The notes below the pieces were generated by a model. It had not been told where the DNA came from. It did no database searches and was given only the letters and a program-made list of their open reading frames with translations. From Perognathus longimembris pacificus (taxonomy: Eukaryota > Chordata > Mammalia > Rodentia > Heteromyidae), in the NCBI RefSeq assembly GCF_023159225.1, contig NC_063172.1, positions 37,700,832-37,764,831 on the forward strand: a DNA stretch of 64,000 nt, written 5' to 3'. Below are positions 34,722-46,840 of this stretch, piece after piece. The translations under genes and the position numbers were made by a program. Each line of letters begins with the position of its first letter. Position 1 is the stretch's first letter.

Positions 34722-35150
34722 CTAAATAGTATGCTTTAAAAGGTTTCTTTTCACACTTTCTATCTTTTTAAGCATATCATTGAATTGCAAGGAGGAATCA
34801 ATTTCCATTTCTGCTACATTATCAAAAAGGTTTAAGAGAAGATTAAGACATTGTTCAAGTAGTTTAAAGTCAGTTTCTTTGTGGGCCCTCCAATCTCCTG
34901 CTCCTCTTGTCACTATTCAAAGCAATAATCAGCCATTTGAGATCCATTTGAGATGTCTCATAGGAACAAAGCCATGAGATATCTGTATTTACATCAAAGA
35001 CATTGAATTCTACTATTAAATTGCTTTTAGAGGTAATAATTTTATTTATTTATTTTTCCTTTGTTTCTTTATTTAACTTCATTACCCTTGGTAGAATATT
35101 GTCCATGATTTGATTTTGTAATTGTCCTATTTACAGTTTAAGCACGAATA
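34722..35150 (-). pseudogene. Unidentified degenerate coding-like stretch
   Basis: Two overlapping minus-strand frames look more protein-like than the AT-rich surroundings. A 63-codon frame (34722-34913) carries FKLLEQCLNLLLNLFDNVAE and a Leu-rich helical look. An upstream frame (about 34870-35030) reads NLIVEFNVFDVNTDISWLCS and SQMDLKWLIIALNS. Joining them needs a frameshift near 34900. I do not recognise the protein. It may be a decayed retrocopy or chance. Confidence 0.3.
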
Positions 35151-35154
35151 AGGA

Positions 35155-35364
35155 TAGGGCTTTCTATGCTTTATTAAACTTTGAGAATAATTTGATAACT
35201 ATTACAACCTAAACTGATGAGTATCTGGAATTATTGGAATTGAAGCTTGGTTACATTTTGGTCCATGTTGGTAAGTGAAGAAAGTAACAAGAGGCTAGAA
35301 CTAATATGAGTATATGCCCAGACTAGCTGCACCAAGCAAGCTACAAGCAGCAATCTTTTAGAAA
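35155..35364. other. Unique gap beside AT-rich block
   Basis: Nothing recognised. Confidence 0.35.
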
Positions 35365-35665
35365 AGATTATTATATTATTATATAAAAAGATTATTATAT
35401 ATTATTATATAAATATAATAATTGTGTAAAATTTAGATATTATTATATAATATAATAATTGTATATAATTATTATATACCATAATAATTACTAGAATTAT
35501 TATGGTATATAACATATTATATATTTATTATTTATAAAGTAAATATTGTTATATATTATATTATTATATAACATAATTACTATATTAGTATATATTTTCA
35601 TTATACATATAAACATATTATAATATAATAATTTCAATACAATTTTATAATAATTATATTGTATA
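35365..35665. repeat. AT-rich low-complexity block
   Basis: About 300 bp almost entirely A/T, with repeated attattatat and aataatt units and many small self-complementary stretches. Confidence 0.9.
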
Positions 35666-36500
35666 TAAGTCTATAGTGTAAAATGCCATAGTTTATGTGA
35701 GAGATTTCTCCATGAAGGCATCTGCTTTGGTTCAGTTACTTCCATTTGGATGGGACAGAAATTCAGCCTCAAATGGAGAAAACAAGAAAGAATTTTACAT
35801 ATATTACCTTATATTTCATCCTATAATAGTCCACTAATTGAGCACTAGATAATAGTTCTGAATCCCATTATAGTATCTCTGTTCTTTAATCAACTTGCTA
35901 CCACTGAAAAATGATACACTCTAATTTTCTGTATGTAATGATCATCTCTGAAACAACTACATCTTGACTTCATAGACTAAAACATTTATAGATTATGGAT
36001 CCTGGAGGAAAATTAAAGTGCATTTGCTAGAAGAAAGATGATTGCATATTGGAGAGATGAGAAGTATGTAAAATTGAAAGCACTACCTATTCTAGGCTTT
36101 CCTAAATATTATATATATAGAATATACTGTCAACATTAACATAATAATGTATATACTTAAACCTTTAATAAAATGAGAAAAAATATGCTGCTGCAAATCT
36201 AATTAATATCACTTTGCTTCAAAGTGCCTTTCAGTAGTAGATTATAAGGTCCTAAAATCTCTATTGCAACAGGGCTTTATAACTCTTACTGACACATACC
36301 ACATTGCACAGCATTCTATATTTCATCAACTAGTCAGACTATGGCTTATCTTATTTTGTAAGTAATTTTGTCAGATCCTGCATACTAAAATAACCTGGTT
36401 AATTTACTACATTTTGTTAGTATTACTCTTTTCTGAATTAAAAATAATATATTTTGAAGGCAGAAAAGAATGATTTTATTTAAACACACATTTTAACACA
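35666..36500. other. Unique AT-rich gap
   Basis: Nothing recognised beyond short TA patches. Confidence 0.4.
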
Positions 36501-36504
36501 TGGT

Positions 36505-37203
36505 TTTTAAAAAATGTATTGTCAAACTGATGTACAGAAGGGTTACAGTATCATATGTTAGGCCTTGGGTACATTTCTTCTACTGTTTGTTACCTTCTCC
36601 CTCATTCTCCCCACACCCCTCCCACTTTCCCTCTCCCTCCATGAGTTGTTCAGTTGGTTTACACCAAATGGTTTTGCAAGTATTGCTTTTGTAGTCGTTT
36701 GTCTTTATATCCGTTGTCTCTCAATTTTGATATTCCCTTTCACTTTCCAAATTCTAATACCAGTATATACAGTTTCCAGTGTACTCAGATAAGATACAGT
36801 GATAGTGCGGGTATAACCACACGAAGGGGATACAAGAGGATCATCAACAATAGATGCTACGGTTCACATGATATGTTGAAAGTAATTACAACCATGATAT
36901 AACAGTCTTTTCCATAACATGGTATTCATTTCACTTAGCATCATCTTATGTGTTCATAAGGGCATAGCTATTGGGCTCCTGTGATCCTCTGCTGTGAGTA
37001 GCTTAAACCTGTGCTAATTATTCCCTATGAGGGAAACCACAGCATCCATGTTTCTTTGGGTCTGGCTCGCTTCACTTAGTATAATGTTTTCCAAGTCCTT
37101 CCATTTCCTTACAAATGGGGCAATATCATTCTTTCTGATAGAGGCATAAAATTCCATTGTGTATATGTACCACTTTTTCCTCATCCATTTGTCTACTGAG
37201 TAG
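36505..37203 (-). mobile_element. 5'-truncated L1 (3' UTR and short ORF2 end)
   Basis: A tattgtcaaactgatgtaca start, gccttgggtacatttcttct, pyrimidine block, then ORF2 end (tccattgtgtatatgtacca) to 37203. The frames across it (64-82 codons) are antisense UTR shadows. Confidence 0.87.
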
Positions 37204-37414
37204 TATCAACCAACTATTTTCATTTCCAATGGAATATTATTTAAGAGATGCTTTGAAAATCCTTATTAAAAGAAATTACTAGATAACAGAGAAGATCTTA
37301 AAAACAAGGCATTACCAAAAGAAGAAATCATTAAGCATATTTTCAAAAGCTACTCATGAAGCACTGTTCCAAAGCACATAGCCTTACATGTTTCACTTTG
37401 CTACGAATTAGGAG
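37204..37414. other. Unique gap
   Basis: Nothing recognised. Confidence 0.35.
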
Positions 37415-37928
37415 TTGAATTACACATATTACATAATATATAATACATATTATAATTATATAATGTTATATATTATATATTATTTTATTTTATTATATAT
37501 TATATAAATTATATAATATATATTATTATGTTATAATATATTATATATTATATAAGATATATTATATATTATACATTATATATTATTATATTATATATTA
37601 TAATATGTATTATATATTATGTTATATATTATATTATATATTATATTGTATATATTATATTATATATAATATTATATTATATATTATATTATATATCTAA
37701 TATATAATATACTATATATAATATAGTATATATGATATATATTATACATATCATTTATAATATATGTAATATAATATTATATATTATATATAATATATAA
37801 TAGCATATATAATATAATATATAATACTATATATACTAGTATATATGTTAGATATAGTATATATAATATAATATATATTATATACTATATATTATATATA
37901 CTATATATAACATATAATATATATATTA
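37415..37928. repeat. ~510 bp TA-rich low-complexity tract
   Basis: Nearly pure A/T made of tata, ttatatattat and atataata units, with very high self-complementarity. It abuts the L1 fragment starting at 37929 at the point where the L1 tail and first 3' UTR bases should be. It therefore probably expanded in, or replaced, that L1's A-tail. Confidence 0.92.
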
Positions 37929-38912
37929 CCTACTCTCTCATTTTCTCCCACTTTTTTCCTCCCAATCCTCTTCCCTCCAAAGTTGTGAAGTTCATTTCCA
38001 CCATAGTTCTAGTAAGTATCACTTGAATTGGTTCATCTTTTGTCCAACCAATTCTGATTCCCTTTCCCCTTCCCCTTCAGATAAACTTGAATACAGGACA
38101 AAGGGTACAGAAATAAAAAACAGTGACATCAGGGAAAAAACCCATGGAAAAAAAGATAGAAGAATATTCTCCTTTGTTCCTTATACAAAAGAGTTGTTAT
38201 TTAAAAAAGCACTTTATAAATACAATGTATCGTAACCAATGTTACCCCTTTCAACATTCCCATCCACCCCTCTCCTACCCACCCCTACCTCATTCTTCTT
38301 AATTTCATAGGATATATGGTGTATTGTTGTCTGCATTTTCATCTTCTTCTCTTCATTCATCTACTCCTTCTCCTTCCACTCCACCTCACTCCTTTCAAGT
38401 GCCTGAACTTTGTTTAGGGCTTTCTAAAGAATTGCACTACTTGAGATATTCCTTGAATCTTTTATATTTAGTTGATCGATTTCTTTACAAATGGTACAAT
38501 ATCATTCTTTTCAATGAAGGAGTAAAATTCCATTGTGTATATATACCACATTTTCTTGATCCATTCATCCAATGCTAGTCTTTGGACTGATTTCAAACCT
38601 TGGCTATGGTGAGTAATGCTGAAATAAAGAGATGTGTGCTGGTGGCTTTACTGTATTCTAATTTCTGATAGGGAGGTGGGGTAATAAATGCCCAGGAAAG
38701 GAATTGCTGGATCCTAGCGTAGTTCTATGTTTAGTTTGTTGAGGAATCTCCATACTGCTTTCCAGATTTGGTTAAATAAGTTTCCTTTCTCATCAATAGT
38801 GTATTAGGGTTCCCTTTTGGCTGAACCTTGCCAGCATGTATTATCATTTGTTTTCTTCGTATCGAGCATTCTAATTGGGGTGAGGTAGAGTTTCAATGTT
38901 GTGCCTACATCA
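37929..38912 (-). mobile_element. Older L1 fragment (3' UTR without tail, ORF2 end)
   Basis: It starts inside the 3' UTR (ctactctctcattttctccc) and runs into ORF2 (ccattgtgtatatataccac, gtattagggttcccttttgg, ttctaattggggtgaggtag). It is more diverged than the L1s at 9-17 kb. Confidence 0.82.
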
Positions 38913-39942
38913 GCAAATTAGAGAAATCCCAAATCAATATACTAATGACTAAATTCAAAGAACTTTTGTATATTTCTGAAGCCATCTCTTGCAAAAACTT
39001 ACTTGAAAAGATTAAGTTCACTAGAAAATTAGTTAAGATGGGTTGGTAATGCAAGTGATTATAATGAATTGAGAGAGAAAGACTTTATTCATACTTTTCC
39101 ATGTGATTTTTTTTATTATCACATAGTCACTCACTAGTGGAAATTCAACATTTCCCTGTGATAGCAAAGGCTAAGTTTTACTTGAAAAGTTATGGACCCT
39201 CAACTGGAACATTTTCTGTCTCAAATGGAAGAACTCAGCATGTTCCACAATGAGTCATCTACCAAAAAAATCATAGCAAATAATCCAAATGGTTGATTTA
39301 TTTCACTTTTTCCATACCATGTTAAATATCACTTGATTATCTCTTCAAGTAATGTGTTGCTTTTTATTTTTTTGTGAATATCTTCTGTACATCTAGATAG
39401 GATAAGATTGTGCTGATTTAAAAAAATACTTACCATGGGACATTGTGTTAGGTATGTTAGTGATTCGCATTAAAAAGAACAAAACTCTATTTAGGAATAT
39501 TACATAATATTATATAACTACAAGTGTTAGATGAACCACAGAAGTGTACAAATCAATGACACTAACAGGCAGGACAACAGATTGATAGATTTAGAAACCA
39601 CTTAGCAACTATACCAAACTCTCCATCAAATTTCTGGAAGTAGTAGTTTTGGTGAGAGAATTTGGGAAACTAGAGCTCATGGAAAAGGACTTATGGAATT
39701 ACATCAAAAAGAAGTAAATGTAAGGATTGGAACTATATTTTAGAAAAACATATTTTTATAGAAAAGATTCACTATTAATATTAACAGCAGTGAATTAGTA
39801 AAAGGAACACTTTTAATTAAAAGAAAGCATATGTTCTGAGCCAAACCAGGAAAAGATATAATGATTTGCAATTTCTGTATTGCTGAATCTGCTTCTGCTT
39901 TTTTGTTGTTTTTTATTCTTTCTATAAGACACAATGTTGAGG
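38913..39942. other. Unique gap
   Basis: No repeat or gene recognised. Confidence 0.4.
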
Positions 39943-39975
<33 letters not shown>

Positions 39976-39979
39976 TATA
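39943..39979. repeat. (TA)n microsatellite
   Basis: A TA run with one tatg interruption. Confidence 0.95.
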
Positions 39980-40330
39980 GTAATTGTGTTATTTTTCAGG
40001 AAAATGGATATATCTGAAGATCATCTTTGAGCAAGATAAGACAATATCAATATACCAAATATCACATATTCCCTTTCATTTGTAAAATACAGATCTAAAA
40101 TGACTATGGTGATGATGATGTAGATGATGGTAGCAGCAGTGTGAGGGTAATCATAATGGGACATGAATGTAAAAGGAAGATAATAAAAAACAAAGGGAGA
40201 TCAGTGGTAAGAGCTTGTGAAAGGGGAATATGGAGGGATAAAGATAGTATACAAACATACATACACACATACATATATTTGCATCTATAAGGATATATAG
40301 TATATAAATATCCACCTATGCACCTCCACA

Positions 40331-40336
40331 TATATA

Positions 40337-40387
<51 letters not shown>
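40331..40387. repeat. (TA)n microsatellite with TG interruption
   Basis: tatatatgtgtgtg then about 45 bp of pure TA. Confidence 0.95.
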
Positions 40388-40390
<3 letters not shown>

Positions 40391-40492
40391 TACAGCATAA
40401 AAAACCCTACACTGTTGTTTGAGAAAGGAGAAAGAAAGGACAGGAGAAAGGTGGATATGTTGGAGGAGTTGAATTTGTTCAAAATACAGTGT

Positions 40493-40695
40493 AGGCTGGG
40501 AATCTAGCTTAGTGGTAGAGTGTTTGCCTTGTATACATGAAGCCCTGGGTTTAATTCCTCAGCGCTATATATATAGAAAAAGCCAGAAGTGGCTCTGTGG
40601 CTCAAGTGATAGAGTGCTGGTCTTGAGCAAAAAGAAGCCAGGGACCGTGCTCAGGCCCGAGTTCAAGCCCTATGACTGGCAATTTAAAAAAAAAA
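40493..40695 (+). mobile_element. IDL-Geo SINE with target-site duplication
   Basis: Left monomer (ggctgggaatctagcttagt), joint (atatatagaaaaagccagaa) and full Geo end (gagttcaagccctatgactg), then an A-tail. Flanks tcaaaatacagtg at 40479-40491 and 40696-40708 match exactly. Confidence 0.94.
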
Positions 40696-40708
40696 TCAAA
40701 ATACAGTG

Positions 40709-41156
40709 CATAAATATGTAAATATCACAACAAACTACCCTTCTATCATAAATATAAGCTGATTCAGAAATAATATAATAAAAAGAGTGATAATGGAAGT
40801 AAACAAAACTAACTAGCAATATTTACTATCCATTAAAGTCAATGTTAGAGTACTTATTCTTTACAAATTCACCCCTGAAGATTTCAAAACCATTTCATTA
40901 ACTGAAATTAAAAACTAAACAAACAAACAAACAAAACAAAGAAGAATGCTTAGTACTCTAGAAATGCTAAACTGCATGTGTCAGGATTGGAATCAAGGTT
41001 GATCTGACTAAATCACCTTTAGGCACTCCACAGAAGATTAAGTGGGAATGTAATGAGAGTTTCTCTCTTCCAAGTTGTCTCCCATTCTCTCCTCCAAATA
41101 TTCATCAGAATGCAAAAGCTTACATTTTTAACATTGCTTGACAGATAATATTCCCC
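40709..41156. other. Unique gap
   Basis: A short (AAAC)n patch near 40915-40940; otherwise nothing recognised. Confidence 0.4.
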
Positions 41157-41169
41157 CTTCTTATTTCTT

Positions 41170-41382
41170 TTTTTTTTTTTTTTTTTTTTTGCCAGTCCTG
41201 GAGCTTGAACTCAGGGCCTGAGAACTGTCCCTGGCTTCTTTTTGCTCAAGGCTAGCACTCTGCCACTTGAGCCACAGTGCCACCTCTGGCCATTTTCTGT
41301 ATATGTGGTGCTGGAGAATGGAATCCAGGGCTTCATGTATAGGAGACAAGCACTCTTGCCACTAGGCCATATTCCCAGCCCT
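41170..41382 (-). mobile_element. IDL-Geo SINE with target-site duplication
   Basis: T-run, reversed Geo (gccagtcctggagcttgaac, ctcaaggctagcactctgcc) and reversed ID-like head ending ccatattcccagcc. Flanks cttcttatttctt at 41157-41169 and 41383-41395 match exactly. Confidence 0.94.
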
Positions 41383-41744
41383 CTTCTTATTTCTTAATTT
41401 GCTTCCTTCTTAGATCATATTGTACATCAGTCACTTATTACTTACTCTGGCCATAGCATCTTGGATTTCCTTATTGGACTCTTACATTTACACACACATA
41501 CATGGATCTGAAAACCTGATTGTTTAGATACAATTATGCAAAAGTTTTCCTGGACTTTATTCTTCATGAATACCAGATATTCACACTAGTAACAGTTCTG
41601 GAGAGCCTACTCGCTTTACTAATAAACAGAGCCACAAAAATAGACATCATTTATCAGATTCCACTATAAAATACTATTTAATATACAATAATGACTCAAT
41701 TCAAATTCTGCTAACCTATAGCAACAGATAGTTACAATATTGAC

Positions 41745-41885
41745 TTAGACAATCAAGAAAGGCTTCATGGACAAATACATTTGTGCTGGAACTTGATCCA
41801 CTCAAATAAACAGAAATGAAGGAGTACAGACAGTGTTTCAAACAAAGATGTGAAGGTAAACCTACTGCAAGTAGTCTGAGAAACG
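41745..41885 (+). mobile_element. L2 LINE relic
   Basis: Degenerate but ordered L2 3' blocks: aggcttcatggacaaataca, gtgctggaacttgatccact, a caaagatgtgaagg-type block and actgcaagtagtctgag. Non-coding. Confidence 0.45.
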
Positions 41886-43963
41886 ATGAGGCTAGTTTTT
41901 ATTTGTACAGTAATTACTATCAGTAGTCACAACACTCTAGATGGCAGAATTCACCACTGTGAGTCATGATAGAACATTGCTCCACAGTTGCATATGTTCC
42001 AAATGCTTGACACATGTCCGGTACATTCCGGTACATTCTTTCATTGGTCAACACTCTGCAATGTCCAACATAGCTTTCAAGCTAACTTGATTAAAATCTA
42101 GAAGTATGAACCACGTCTAATACCTGATTTAGGCCACAACTATTTATAATGTTCAACCCCAACATCTATTTCATTTGCAAAAATAATTCAAGGTCCAAAA
42201 ATACCATACAAAAGAAACTAGAGTATTATAGGAATTTTAAAAGAATGTCTATCACAGTTTATAGAAACAAAGAATGTCCTATTTTTTGTACCTTTCAGAC
42301 ATCTTGAACCACTCAGATTTCAGCCTCCTGTTAATGCTACACAGAAAATTTTTGAAGATGCCAGCCCGCACACACCACCAGAGATATTCCTGCCTCTTAA
42401 GAAACGTGCTTATCCTAACTCATCTTCACCAAGCTGCATGAGATCTGATTAGAATCTAGGTCTGTTTAGCCGCAGAATCTCTGCTGCTTTGCTATTCTGA
42501 AAGTCAAAAGAGAGATTTCCCAATTAAACCAGGACATGTGCAGCTACGCTTCCAAATGTGTCACATTAGCTTGGATTCAAGTGTAAGTCAGAAAACCTGT
42601 AGTCAACCTCCTACTTACATCTGTGAATAAGAACATAAGCTAGTGCAGGGTTGTGCAGGCTAAACAGATGGATGGTCCTGTCAGGAACAGATTGCAGCAG
42701 AGCTAGGATGTAGGATGTAATGCCACCCCCCTCCCCTCGCCCCACCAAACTGAGAAACATTTTCACCAGGAGGAAAGGCATCCTTTTCCTTGTAGCTACT
42801 CTTTTTTTATTCTCTGCATCTAACTGTTTCTAAGAAAAGGGTAAATCCTTTTGTCTTCCAGAAATTATTTCCTTGGTTAATTTCATTGTATTCTTTATAA
42901 TTCATTTGGCTGAATTTGGATATTATGTATATTTTCATTAGCAATCATCATTATCTGTGCCTTAATGCTACATGTATGTGTAATTGTTAAACATGCTTCA
43001 ATGATTAACCAAAAGATATACTATAAGACATATTTTATATTAAGTAGATCAAAGAATGACGATACTATATTTCAACCAGATAATTTTATATGAAATATTA
43101 GCATTTTATATATCTGATAAATCTTAGCAGCTTATTCTTTCATAGGAGAACATGTTTAATTTTCTAATAAGTAGATATAAACTTAATAGTAAATTTAAAA
43201 TTGTATTCATGAAGTATGCATGGGAAAAATGTGCTTGAAACAGTGTACTGCTAAAAATGGAATTTATATGACAGTTCCTCTCAAAATTTTCTTGTTAGAA
43301 GTCTACTGTAAGGTGAAGAAAATTTATTTGAAAAGATTACTGTATTTTATAATTCTACCTTTGGTAGTTACTTAATGATTTTATATTAAGAAAAATTGAA
43401 ATATGAACAAATACCTTATTGTGTTATTGTCATGTGTTAAACGATCTTATCATTAATCTAAGCTATTATTTTGTTGAATAACAGGGTTCTTCTGCTAGGA
43501 TATTTATCATTTCAAAAGCTTAAAATAATTTGGGATATGTTTAAGTTTATTTTTCTTCCTTTGCACTCGAGGAAGTAAATATTCATATTGGTCCATTTCT
43601 GAATCATTACAACTTATGTATAAAGGTTTTACATATATTAATTTAATATATTCCAGATATTAATATATCTCACCTATATTAATTTATTTAATGTCAAGTT
43701 TAAGTAGTTATATCATTAAGATAGCAAAATTATTTTCAACATTACCTCTAAATTTTAATTTTGAAGTGAATAAAAGATAATTCAACTGAAAAAAGCCAGT
43801 TATTTATGTTATTTGTGCTTTCCTAATTTTCTTTTTGAATACTAGAATAATTTTGAAAATGATGTTAGGAACACCATTCTATTTTGTATATCTATCATTT
43901 TGTGTAGTGAGCAACACTAATATGATTATATCAATTTGAAAGTTTCTTTAAAAGTGTGATGTA
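41886..43963. other. Long repeat-poor stretch
   Basis: About 2 kb in which I recognise no L1 or rodent SINE and no coding frame. A C-rich patch (ccacccccctcccctcgccc) is at 42723. A small tandem (gtccggtacattccggtaca) is at 42017. It is rather AT-rich from 42800 on. Confidence 0.45.
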
Positions 43964-44153
43964 GGAGCTGGGAACATGGTCTAGTGGTAGAGTGCTTGCC
44001 TAGCATGCATGAAGCCCTGGGTTCGATTCCTCAGCACCATATATACAGAAAAAGCTGGAAGTGGTGCTGTGGCTCAAGTGATAGATTGCTAGCCTTGAGG
44101 CAAAAGAAGCCAGGGGCAGTGCTTTGGAGACAAGTTCAAGCCCCAGGACTGGG
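43964..44153 (+). mobile_element. IDL-Geo SINE heading a polypurine tract
   Basis: Complete left (ggagctgggaacatggtcta, ggttcgattcc) and right (gtggtgctgtggctcaagtg, agttcaagccccaggactgg) monomers. The tail has expanded to the (GAAA)/(GGAA) tract that follows. No duplication is recognised. The 162-codon frame that starts here continues only into Lys/Glu/Arg repeats. Confidence 0.93.
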
Positions 44154-44180
44154 AAAGGAAGAAAGAAAGGAAGGAAGAAA

Positions 44181-44278
<98 letters not shown>

Positions 44279-44318
44279 AGAGAGAGAAAGAAAGAAAGAA
44301 AGAGAGAGAAAGAAAGAA

Positions 44319-44349
<31 letters not shown>

Positions 44350-44458
44350 GAGAAAGAGAAAGAAAGAAAGAGAGAAAGAAAGAGAGAAAGGAAGAAAGAA
44401 AGGAAGGAAGAAAGGAAGGAAGGAAGGAAGGAAGGAAGGAAGGAAGGAAGGAAGGAAA
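44154..44458. repeat. ~300 bp (GAAA)n/(GAGA)n/(GGAA)n polypurine tract
   Basis: A purine-only plus strand moves from GGAA/GAAA through GAAA, mixed GAGA, and back to GGAA units. It lies directly after the SINE, so it most simply grew from the SINE tail. Lys/Glu and Phe/Leu/Ser repeat frames on both strands are translation artefacts. Confidence 0.97.
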
Positions 44459-45020
44459 AATATTACAGTTGAAGAATTTTCCAAGCAAAGCATCAAAGAT
44501 GGGCTGCTAAAATATGAGAAGAAAAAGACAAATCAATGAAATAAATATTAAACCAAATAAAATGGGACTTGTGATATTGGACAATGTTAAAACTGTTTGG
44601 AGTCAAAGGCTCAAAATGTAAAATATAATGTTCAGAAAGTATCCCATAAAGAAAAGTTTGAGAGAATTGCTGTGTAGCCTGTTTCTAATGCTTCATAAAG
44701 AACTAAATAATTCAACTGAGCAGTAATATAAAAGGCTTTTTTTTAACAAAGTGAAAATAAAACTGACTGGGTCTGTTTAATCAAGACATTATATAGAAAA
44801 TAAGATTCCTGTCTCATCAATTTCAGAAAATAAAAAGAAAGCTAAAAGAGAAAATATTTATCCAAGAAAACTTTATGGGCCAACATCTTGACTAATTGAA
44901 TGAATGGGTGCAATACAAACAGAAATCCCCAAAATCCTCTTGAGAGGAGCAGGAAGATCAGTAGTACTACTGACAAACTAAGTGTATAATATAATCTAAG
45001 TGTATAATACCATCTAGCTA
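44459..45020. other. Unique gap
   Basis: Nothing recognised. Confidence 0.4.
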
Positions 45021-45024
45021 GTCA

Positions 45025-45320
45025 GCCAGGATTGTCTTAACAAAATACTATAGACAGAAAGATTTAAAGAACATTTATTTCTGACAGTTGTAGGGATAAT
45101 GAATTTCAAACTCAGAATGGTGGAAAATCTAATGTCTGCTGAGAACATACTTCCTGGATTGTAGGTAGCCACTTTCTGTGTCCATAGAAATATGAGACAA
45201 TTATAAAACTTTAATTCATAATGGTATCTGTGAGGCACTGAATCAAGAATCTAGCAAGGAACTGGTGATGCTAATGTCATTTAACCAGAAGTTCAAGCCA
45301 TAAAATCTAGAACTACAGTG
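45025..45320. repeat. Possible ancient interspersed repeat
   Basis: The order taacaaaatactatagacag, aacatttatttctgacagtt, agaacatacttcctggattg and gtagccactttctgtgtcca resembles a common mammalian repeat pattern. I cannot name the family with certainty. Confidence 0.3.
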
Positions 45321-45485
45321 AAGCAATGGCAACCAGTAAAAAGCTAATACACACAGAAAAAAACAAACAAACATGAAGGGTCAGGCCTTATTTGAAAAAT
45401 TATTATAACTATTGTAAAACATAAATAGACTCCAAAGTTTATATGACTCTCCACATAAATTATATTATATGCTGATTAAATCGTT

Positions 45486-45486
45486 G

Positions 45487-45517
<31 letters not shown>

Positions 45518-45708
45518 GGCCAGTCCTGGGGCTTGGACTCAGGGCCTGAGCACTGTCCCTGGCTTCTTTTTGCTCAAGGCTAGCACTCTGCCACTTGAGC
45601 CACAGCGCCACTTCTGGCCGTTTTCTGTATATGTGGTGCTGGGGAATCAAACCCAGGGCCTCATGTGTACGAGGCAAGCACTCTTGCCACTAGGCCATAT
45701 CCCCAGCC
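45486..45708 (-). mobile_element. IDL-Geo SINE with target-site duplication
   Basis: A TTTG-rich tail, reversed Geo (ggccagtcctggggcttgga) and reversed ID head (ggggaatcaaacccagggcc, ccatatccccagcc). Flanks ctgattaaatcgtt at 45472-45485 and 45709-45722 match exactly. Confidence 0.95.
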
Positions 45709-45732
45709 CTGATTAAATCGTTTTTAATTGAG

Positions 45733-46050
45733 AGTGCTGGGGTTTAATTAAGGATTTCTCATTTATTAGAAAAGCACTTTGCTTTAACCACATTTCTAGC
45801 CCTCTTTTGCACTGATAATTTTTTAGATAAGGTATTGTTTCCTGAATAGGCATGTACCTGGGCTATATCATCATCTTATTTTAATATTCCCATGTTACCT
45901 AGGATGGCAGTCATGCAACATTTTGCCCAACTATGAATAGAAAAGAAGTAGCATGGTCTTCTCTGTCTGCCACAGCCTCCGATTTTGATCGTTTCCATAG
46001 AGCTTCCCCAAAGGCTGTGATGACAGGCATGAGCTACAAGTGTTTAGTTG
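45733..46050 (-). mobile_element. Old B1-ID composite SINE
   Basis: Reversed ID monomer (gagtgctggggtttaattaa, aaagcactttgctttaacca, tttctagccc). A reversed B1 follows (gataaggtattgtttcctga, gtgatgacaggcatgagcta). A block of about 100 bp in the middle does not fit either. The order is that of B1-dID/MEN-type dimers of other rodents. Confidence 0.55.
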
Positions 46051-46123
46051 ATTTTTCTTAGTTTTAGAGCCTCAATAATTCTGTTACTCTGAATAGTGAT
46101 ATCACATAGGATTTATCCTAGAC

Positions 46124-46254
46124 ATTTATTTATTTATTTGCTTGTTTGTTTGTTTTGCCAGTGCCTTGCTGTGTATCCAAGGCAGGCGTCACTTTTGATA
46201 CTCCTGAATCCACCTCCAGAGTTCTGAGATTATAGGTGGGCATCATACCTGGCT
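46124..46254 (-). mobile_element. B1 SINE
   Basis: A (TTTG/TTTA) tail, then reversed 7SL-derived B1: gccttgctgtgtatccaagg, ctcctgaatccacctccaga, gagattataggtgggcatca and ctgg. Confidence 0.7.
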
Positions 46255-46274
46255 AGAGCAGAGATTTTACACTA

Positions 46275-46512
46275 TACATTTCAGAGTCAAGTTCTAATTG
46301 TGTGACCATTAAACAAAAAATACGTCACTCCCTTTAGAGTGAGATCATTTAGTGAGTGAATATGATAAGTAACATGATCTGTATTTTGGTTTCTTCATCT
46401 GTAAAATATCAATAAGACAGATATGCAATACTTTACAATTCTCAATGGGATATTTGTGAGGACTAACTGATGAACTACACATATCAAAACTCAGAGAAAA
46501 GCTCAATAAATT
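46275..46512 (+). mobile_element. MIR SINE relic
   Basis: Sense order: tctaattgtgtgaccattaa, ggtttcttcatctgtaaaat, tatttgtgaggactaactga, agctcaataaattta. This matches the MIR layout well. Confidence 0.7.
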
Positions 46513-46754
46513 TAACTTATGATTGTTGCTACTCATTGTGTCTTTTGTATAACAATATGGGCTTGTTGAACATTGTCAAGTGCCTTATTACCAAAATGAA
46601 AGATTGAAATAAAAATGTAGGCCTTTTATACTTGAGAGTAACATGTTAAAGTGTGAAAAGATATTTTAAGACTAAGAACAATTTGCAATGAGCTTTCTTG
46701 TTTTGATATTGAATCCTCATCTAGATGAATGTGAGAAATATAAGCTTGCAGTTT

Positions 46755-46840
46755 TTTCTTCATTGTCAAAGTGAAGTATAGAGGGGTTACAGTTTCATAT
46801 GTAAGTCAGTGAGTATATTTCTTACTAAGATGACTTGTTA
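46755..46840 (-). mobile_element. Short L1 3' UTR fragment
   Basis: attgtcaaagtgaagtatag, aggggttacagtttcatatg, gagtatatttcttac. It stops after about 85 bp. Confidence 0.75.

Noticed and set aside
44000..44510. Long frames of 128-162 codons on both strands
   Set aside because: They are translated IDL-Geo SINE plus (GAAA)n/(GGAA)n repeat. The residues are only Lys/Glu/Arg or Phe/Leu/Ser, with no start context or homologous domain.
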